A DNA stretch of 8,298 nucleotides from Actinomycetales bacterium (GTDB lineage Bacteria > Actinomycetota > Actinomycetes > Actinomycetales > Actinomycetaceae): NCBI GenBank assembly GCA_022838965.1, contig JALHDK010000082.1, positions 1 to 8,298 of the forward strand. The letters are read 5' to 3'. Within the stretch, counting starts at the first letter, position 1; each line of letters opens with the position of its first letter. The translations under genes were made by a program, and so were the position numbers. Positions 6,601-8,298 of this stretch are shown one piece after another. The notes under the pieces were generated by a model. That model did no database searches, was not told the DNA's origin, and saw nothing but the letters and a program-made list of their open reading frames with translations.

Positions 6601-8298
6601 CGAGCTGGACGAGGCGAATCCGCCGACACCCAGGTAGGTGACGATCGACGTCGCCTCCGTCTGCGAGGTGGCGGTCATGGTGACACTGGACGCGGTCACG
6701 GTGGCGCCGGCGCCGATCGCGGCCCGGGTGACGCCGCCGAGGTCGCCGGCCTGACCCACCGTCGCGAGCGCATCGTAGGTGCGACGGACACCAGCCCACC
6801 GTTAACGCCGCCCGCCTCGGCGACCGCGGCCGGACTGGTGAAGGACGTGGTCGCGATGAGGGTCAGGGCGCCCGCGGTCACCGTCGCGCCGGCGCCCACG
6901 GAGGCCTCGGTGATCCGGTCGTAGCGGGCGTCCGCCGAGAGGGTGGACACGCCCGCCAGCAGGCCGCCGACCCGGCCCTGGGCGGTGGCGTGGGCCTGGC
7001 CGGCGTCCTCGACCGCGGTGGCCGTCACGGTGCCGGCGGTGAGCGTGGTCCGCGGGCCGATGTAGGCTCGCGTGACCCCCTGCACGCGGGCCACCGGCAG
7101 GATGTTCGTGACGGTGATGCCGAAGCTGCCGCTGCCGCCGGTCGCGGTTGCGAGCGCCTCGGCCTCCGAGCGGGCGTCGAGGGTGACCGTCCCGGGGCCG
7201 CCGGCGGTCGTTCGGACGTCGACCGTGCCCGTGGACGTCGCGTCGCCGGCGTTGACCCCCAGGTAGGCCTCGACCACACTCGCCGTCGTCGCGGCAACCT
7301 CGATGCCCGTGCCGGAGCCCAGTCCGGTGACGCTGATGGCGGAGGCGTCGGCCTCGGCCCTGACCTGCGCGCTCGCGTCGATGTCGAGGCCGGCGGTCCG
7401 GACGGACGTGCCGGCGCCCGCGTAGGCCCGGGTCACGCCGCTCACCGAGGCAGTGGGCCGGATCACGGTCACGGTGGCGCCGACCGAGCCGCCGAGGATG
7501 GAGACCGCGAGGAGCGTGATGGTCGCGGTCGCGTCCAGGTCCACCCGGGTGGCGGTCGTGCCGGCGCTGACCACGAGGCTCGCAGCGGTGAGAGTGACGC
7601 CGTCCCGGACGAACGCGCGGGTGGTGCCCGAGACGGTGGCGGCGACGGTGATGTCGGTGAGGCCCACGCCGGCGATGGTGGTCGTGTCCCCGAGGACGGT
7701 GGCGGTCATCGTGGACTCGGCCGTCACGGTGACAGCGCCGGTGACGGTGATGGTGGGTGCGTCCGTGCCGACGACGTCCGCGTAGCCGGCGCCGATCCGC
7801 GCCTCGACCACGCCGTCCGCCGTGGCCTCCGCCGTCACGTCCACGCTGCCGAAGCCCCCGCCGCTGAGCGACGTGGACGCCGCGTCCGGGCGCTCCGTCG
7901 CGATCGCGCGAACGGTCAGGCTCGCCGCGCCGGTGACGTCCCCGTCGAGGGCCGCCGTGGTGGCGACGTCGGCCGTGGCGGCCGTGGCGGCCGAGCCGAC
8001 GATGCCCAGTCCCGCGCCGCCAGCTTCGGTGAGGGCCTTCGGGGCCGACCAGGAGGTGGCGAACAGCGTGATCGCGTCGCGCGCGGCGAGCGTGCCACCG
8101 GACGCGGATGCCGTCACGCTGGCGACGTCGCTGGCGGTGGCGAAGGCGCCGCTGGACGCGATGAGCGCGCCGGACGAGGCGGCGGCGGTGGCGCGCACGC
8201 TGTGGTCCGCGCCGCCGGGGGCGTCGTTGGCCCCGGCGTCCGTGGCGTTGTAGCGCGCGGTGACCGTGATGCCGGCGCTGGTGCTGGTGACGGCGCCG
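1..8298 (-). CDS. Giant repetitive surface/adhesin-like protein, partial at both ends, two apparent frameshifts
   Basis: One gene fills the window on the minus strand. Reading from 8298 downwards it is open to about 6781, continues in a second frame from 6780 to 5823, then returns to the first frame from 5819 to the left edge, giving about 2,765 codons in all. Gene callers will probably split it: frame A runs to a stop at 6696-6698, frame B is open from 6801 to a stop at 4876-4878, and frame C has no stop in the window. The protein is rich in Thr, Ala, Ser, Val and Gly, poor in Lys and almost free of Cys. It is made of beta-strand repeats followed by modules resembling filamentous-haemagglutinin-like and LEPR-XLL-type giant surface proteins. 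That family call is from memory of sequence style, not from a search. A secreted or surface-attached, adhesive or structural role is inferred. Start codon, signal peptide, anchor and stop are outside the window. The coding frame is certain; the function is moderate at best. Confidence 0.93.
700..2105 (-). repeat. Three 'GDI/GSI...GSIGS...LEID' modules around an aromatic-rich island
   Basis: Three diverged copies of a haemagglutinin-like module occur here. Copy 1 (about 2080-1915) has ITAERGDIENSAG, LDLDAPLGSIGS and RVPINVQLIES. Copy 2 (about 1215-1000) has GDITLWALTSIVDAEAD, VNITLYAGLGGVTGGIG and NWLEIDVDVQ. Copy 3 (about 875-705) has VSLRTVNGSIVDARED, WNIRARSIDLDANGGSIGS and LNDLEIDS. Each runs from a G-D/S-I strand to a variable loop, then I-x-L-x-A-x-x-G-x-IG-x-P and L-x-ID. 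Between copies 1 and 2 lies AADATRRAADAFVIALGPI, then an aromatic island (about 1635-1510) with YKQAGWVSSTYPQFSPQYYG and FFRPDSTAGWYELG, then a calcium-loop-like DTDANADG. The pattern fits filamentous-haemagglutinin-type beta-helix turns as known from that family. The role is inferred as part of the surface-exposed shaft. Confidence 0.72.
1311..1334 (-). other. DxDxNxDG calcium-loop-like motif
   Basis: The codons read DTDANADG, matching the first eight positions of the Dx[DN]xDG calcium loop seen in dockerin and EF-hand-like sites of secreted proteins. The following residues (IGSVLM) lack the acidic residue usually found at position 12, so binding is uncertain. It stands alone, with no second copy nearby. 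Confidence 0.4.
2106..2895 (-). other. Non-repetitive conserved-looking region downstream of the solenoid
   Basis: This part has a more globular composition, with Trp, Tyr, Phe, Ile, Asn and charged residues. It begins after the Cys cluster with SWATYDVDVTALVTGEKN and contains SISRRRDRDAAWIDIGNKGG (about 2738-2679), RDIDWESTTVFPGEPNPSLR (about 2656-2597), ITGRDGQGSPLVLGG, RPIGIAEVGRIWGNAAIF and VTIVNESAHDIVIDDIAVV (about 2357-2301). It then reads INVQWVPNNDNATFRVTNVS. The 'GEPNP-x-L-x-ID-x-x-G-I-x-L-x-N' and 'I-x-I-x-N-x-S-x-x-D-I-x-I' stretches look like those I remember in the conserved part of LEPR-XLL-type giant proteins, where they precede haemagglutinin-like modules. It is the best query for a homology search because it has low repeat content. 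No catalytic motif is visible. Confidence 0.7.
2853..2879 (-). other. Cys cluster C-x5-C-x-C at the end of the solenoid
   Basis: The codons read CFSDASCSC, with cysteines at 2877-2879, 2859-2861 and 2853-2855. It is the only place in the fragment with three cysteines and lies exactly where the solenoid repeats end. A capping disulfide is a possible role; a metal site would usually need more ligands. Both ideas are inferred. Confidence 0.5.
2896..3764 (-). repeat. Segment C, part 2: last solenoid repeats, Ala/Asn/Asp-rich
   Basis: The solenoid pattern resumes after the modular block with SSSGGAVSVENSTARTSV (about 3700-3645) and units such as VKNGAVLEGGTVELLTHS (about 3612-3560), VEAGALVTSHGTLEVRART (about 3456-3400) and INGHLVAAGTALVRALTEAD (about 3297-3238). 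Compared with the earlier shaft these repeats hold more Asn, Asp and Lys (for example FGANANANDDRDNKTLG, about 3201-3151) and long Ala/Thr strands such as ATIRATAETSATARAKAETD (about 3090-3030). The last unit reads VRGITRVDIKSLARFTAA, which echoes the GVTRAYIG turns of segment A. It ends at KLSRLS just before the Cys cluster. The return of the pattern on both sides of the modular block supports one elongated protein with an insertion or side domain. Confidence 0.78.
3765..4914 (-). repeat. Block of 4-5 'HGF...GL-x-x-G-x-x-Y...KL' modules set between solenoid segments
   Basis: This block breaks the solenoid pattern. It holds tandem modules of about 50-60 residues with 'D-x-IT-x-x-x-x-HGF-x-x-G-x-x-V-x-Y' followed by 'I-x-GL-x-x-G-x-x-Y-x-V-x-V-x-D-x-x-x-x-KL'. 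Copy 1 (about 4870-4705) has STGQVITYTG and AYSVIRKDAYSVYLGA. Copy 2 (4690-4521) has DTITFTKPHTFVTGDLVRF and TGLDSGAQYEVFVVDTYSIK. Copy 3a (about 4486-4396) has only the first half, DTITTSTAHGYANDTPVVY. Copy 3b (about 4398-4218) has HGFSSFQAVYY and TGLTPGTVYTAFVIDSTHLK. Copy 4 (about 4143-3985) is diverged, with GLVNGQTYYVTEATATTFK. Between copies 3b and 4 is an acidic stretch with a Cys-bracketed RGD. The block ends in a Trp-rich part (RRWQSIKPGLGWWLPVNG, about 3930-3875) and HVFTYEGIDLTAKTGVGTF. I recall similar modules in giant bacterial surface proteins, but no binding function is known to me. Confidence 0.75.
4179..4217 (-). other. Cysteine-bracketed RGD loop (CNARGDDYPYSYC)
   Basis: Two of the seven cysteines in the fragment (codons 4215-4217 and 4179-4181) enclose eleven residues that include Arg-Gly-Asp at 4200-4208. 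An acidic stretch (GGEEAGDEDYIDQ) follows directly. In an exported protein these cysteines could pair and present the RGD on a small loop, as in some integrin-binding proteins. Such tripeptides are frequent by chance in Gly/Asp-rich proteins, so function is speculative. Confidence 0.45.
4915..5819 (-). repeat. Segment C, part 1: solenoid repeats with GGG-x-V-x-V turns, about 5 copies
   Basis: The frame here is open and codes for repeats of about 50-60 residues, more regular than in segment A. Each unit starts after a Ser/Gly turn with a V-x-V strand: SSSGGLVRVSTARTRPTAAG (about 5600-5540), STGGGLVSVSSGSSDTEATP (about 5431-5372) and TSGGGAVTVTSGTAKATTSP (about 5266-5207). A variable part follows, then strands such as VWINADGNITIQGIQ (about 5173-5128). 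The last unit ends in NNTNLLRAGGTLRLLAQHS (about 4995-4938), where the pattern stops. The Gly turn, V-x-V strand and A/T-P signature match segments A and B, so this is one continuous shaft. The conserved spacing suggests a beta-helix with Gly at corners, which is inferred. Confidence 0.83.
5820..5822 (-). other. Apparent frameshift 2: one extra base in a GGG (CCC on the coding strand)
   Basis: Frame B reads ...SSGLVALTA and then turns into RQPHRDGPPHHV. Skipping one C of the three-C run joins LTA directly to GNHTGTDPRTTYLTSANSN, which is in the frame of segment A and stays open to the left edge. The coding-strand context is ACT-GCC-(C)-GGC-AAC. A single-base gain in a short C run is a common sequencing or assembly error in GC-rich DNA. 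It offsets the missing base near 6780, so segments A and C share one frame. Confidence 0.8.
5823..6780 (-). repeat. Segment B: solenoid repeats in the shifted frame, about 5-6 copies (residues 507-826)
   Basis: About 320 codons continue the repeats of segment A in the next frame. Recognisable units include GGVTRAAIGAGATVTASSV (about 6739-6683), TEAIVGSGAILTLTGAL (about 6577-6527), a unit with DDAAQVTAGSVTLSATATH (about 6397-6341) and VSVWIGPGAGLTG (about 6256-6218). The pattern is plain throughout, so this frame, not the alternatives, is the ancestral one here. The longest Met-started version begins at 6759, but that Met arises only from the shifted start (DALAT...VGQ precedes it in frame) and is unlikely to be a true start. 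There is no visible ribosome-binding site or gap upstream. The frame stays open to a stop at 4876-4878, but after 5823 it becomes His/Arg/Pro-rich and loses the pattern. Confidence 0.85.
6778..6785 (-). other. Apparent frameshift 1: one base missing
   Basis: Upstream codons read ...GGLVSV(A), after which the frame turns Arg/Pro-rich (MRSRRWVRP). Shifting by one base gives TYDALATVGQAGDLGG and the repeat pattern resumes. The change of frame must fall between 6801, just below a TAA in the new frame at 6802-6804, and 6699, just above the stop of the old frame at 6696-6698. Loss of pattern places it at about 6778-6785. Adding one base restores the frame, for example GTC-GCC-ACC-TAC or GTC-CGC-ACC-TAC, so the exact missing base cannot be told. 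There is no long homopolymer or simple repeat here of the kind expected for phase variation. A sequencing or assembly error, or a real inactivating mutation, are both possible. Confidence 0.8.
6781..8298 (-). repeat. Segment A: solenoid-type beta repeats, about 6 degenerate copies (residues 1-506)
   Basis: This is the upstream part of the gene, open from the right edge with no start codon that can be the true one. Internal Met codons such as the one at 8196-8198 lie in mid-repeat. Units of about 50-65 residues share a pattern: a Gly-rich turn, a V-x-V strand, a variable A/T stretch, then 'TRAYIG-x-x-T-x-x-TAG-x-V-x-x-T-A' and an A/T-rich strand pair. Clear instances are SGVTRAYAGAG (about 7440-7405), QGVTRAYIGPR (about 7082-7050) and ITEASVGAGATVTAG (about 6917-6870). 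Such alternating small, Thr/Val-rich residues with regular Gly turns are typical of right-handed beta-helix or solenoid adhesin shafts. Taken literally the frame ends at a stop at 6696-6698, but its last 28 or so codons (Arg/Pro-rich) lose the repeat pattern, which marks the frameshift near 6780. Unit boundaries are approximate. Confidence 0.85.
7972..7989 (+). repeat. 9-bp tandem duplication (gccgtggcg x2)
   Basis: The 9-base unit occurs twice back to back on the plus strand, followed by a degenerate third copy (gccgagccg). On the coding strand it gives Ala-Thr repeats within AATAATADVATT. The unit is a multiple of three, so slippage here would change length without breaking the frame. Confidence 0.7.

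Noticed and set aside
6696..6759. Met at 6757-6759 as the start of a separate gene
   Set aside because: The frame is already open and repeat-like upstream to about 6780, there is no intergenic gap or ribosome-binding site, and the downstream repeats match those upstream.
6696..6777. End of the first minus-strand frame (MRSRRWVRPATSAASPG...) as a genuine C-terminus
   Set aside because: The repeat pattern breaks off abruptly near 6780 and resumes in the next frame. The tail is Arg/Pro-rich out-of-frame sequence.
6778..6785. Programmed frameshifting or phase variation as the cause of the frame changes
   Set aside because: There is no slippery heptamer with a clear downstream structure and no long homopolymer or simple repeat at either site. 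An error or ordinary mutation is simpler.
5479..6924. Plus-strand reading frame of 481 codons
   Set aside because: It is antisense to the repeat region. Its product is of two unlike compositions and Gly/Arg/Asp-rich, with no family resemblance and no ribosome-binding site noted. It is a high-GC shadow.
1..8298. CRISPR array, mobile element, RNA gene, promoter or terminator
   Set aside because: The repeats present are degenerate, coding and in frame. No inverted-repeat ends, transposase, tRNA-like fold or U-tract hairpin was seen, and there is no intergenic sequence to hold regulatory sites.

Overview
The whole 8.3-kb window lies inside one very large gene on the minus strand. Both ends of the gene are outside the window. 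The DNA is strongly GC-rich, with G or C in nearly all third codon positions, which suggests a high-GC bacterium. The genus or phylum cannot be told from this stretch. The encoded fragment is about 2,765 codons, rich in Thr, Ala, Ser, Val and Gly and acidic, with only seven cysteines. It is built from degenerate beta-strand repeats, as in giant secreted or cell-surface adhesin-like proteins (filamentous-haemagglutinin-like; the downstream part resembles the large LEPR-XLL-type surface proteins as I remember them). The signal peptide, the start codon, any export or anchoring domain and the stop codon all lie outside.

Layout, read 5'->3' on the minus strand (high to low coordinates): (A) 8298-6781, solenoid-type repeats of about 50-65 residues; (B) 6780-5823, the same repeats continued in a different reading frame because of an apparent 1-base loss near 6780; (C) 5819-1, back in the frame of A after an apparent 1-base gain in the GGG at 5820-5822. 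Part C runs through more repeats (5819-4915), a block of four or five 'T-x-x-H-G-F ... GL-x-x-G-x-x-Y' modules (4914-3765), a last set of solenoid repeats (3764-2896), a non-repetitive region starting with a Cys cluster (2895-2106), three copies of a 'GDI/GSI ... GSIGS ... LEID' module around an aromatic-rich island (2105-700), and a 'GDNI ... YGDW ... WGNTDADT ... DGQ' region that runs off the left edge (699-1).

The frame of part C has no stop codon from 5819 to the left edge: I checked every TTA, CTA and TCA on the plus strand in this stretch and none falls in that frame. It is easily missed because it has neither a start nor a stop inside the window. The longest closed reading frame here, about 1,600 codons on the plus strand (30-4826), is its codon-aligned antisense shadow and is not a gene. 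I see no second gene, intergenic gap, promoter, ribosome-binding site, terminator, RNA gene, CRISPR array or mobile element. The points worth a second look are the paired frameshifts, a cysteine-bracketed RGD loop, and the modular block set between solenoid segments.
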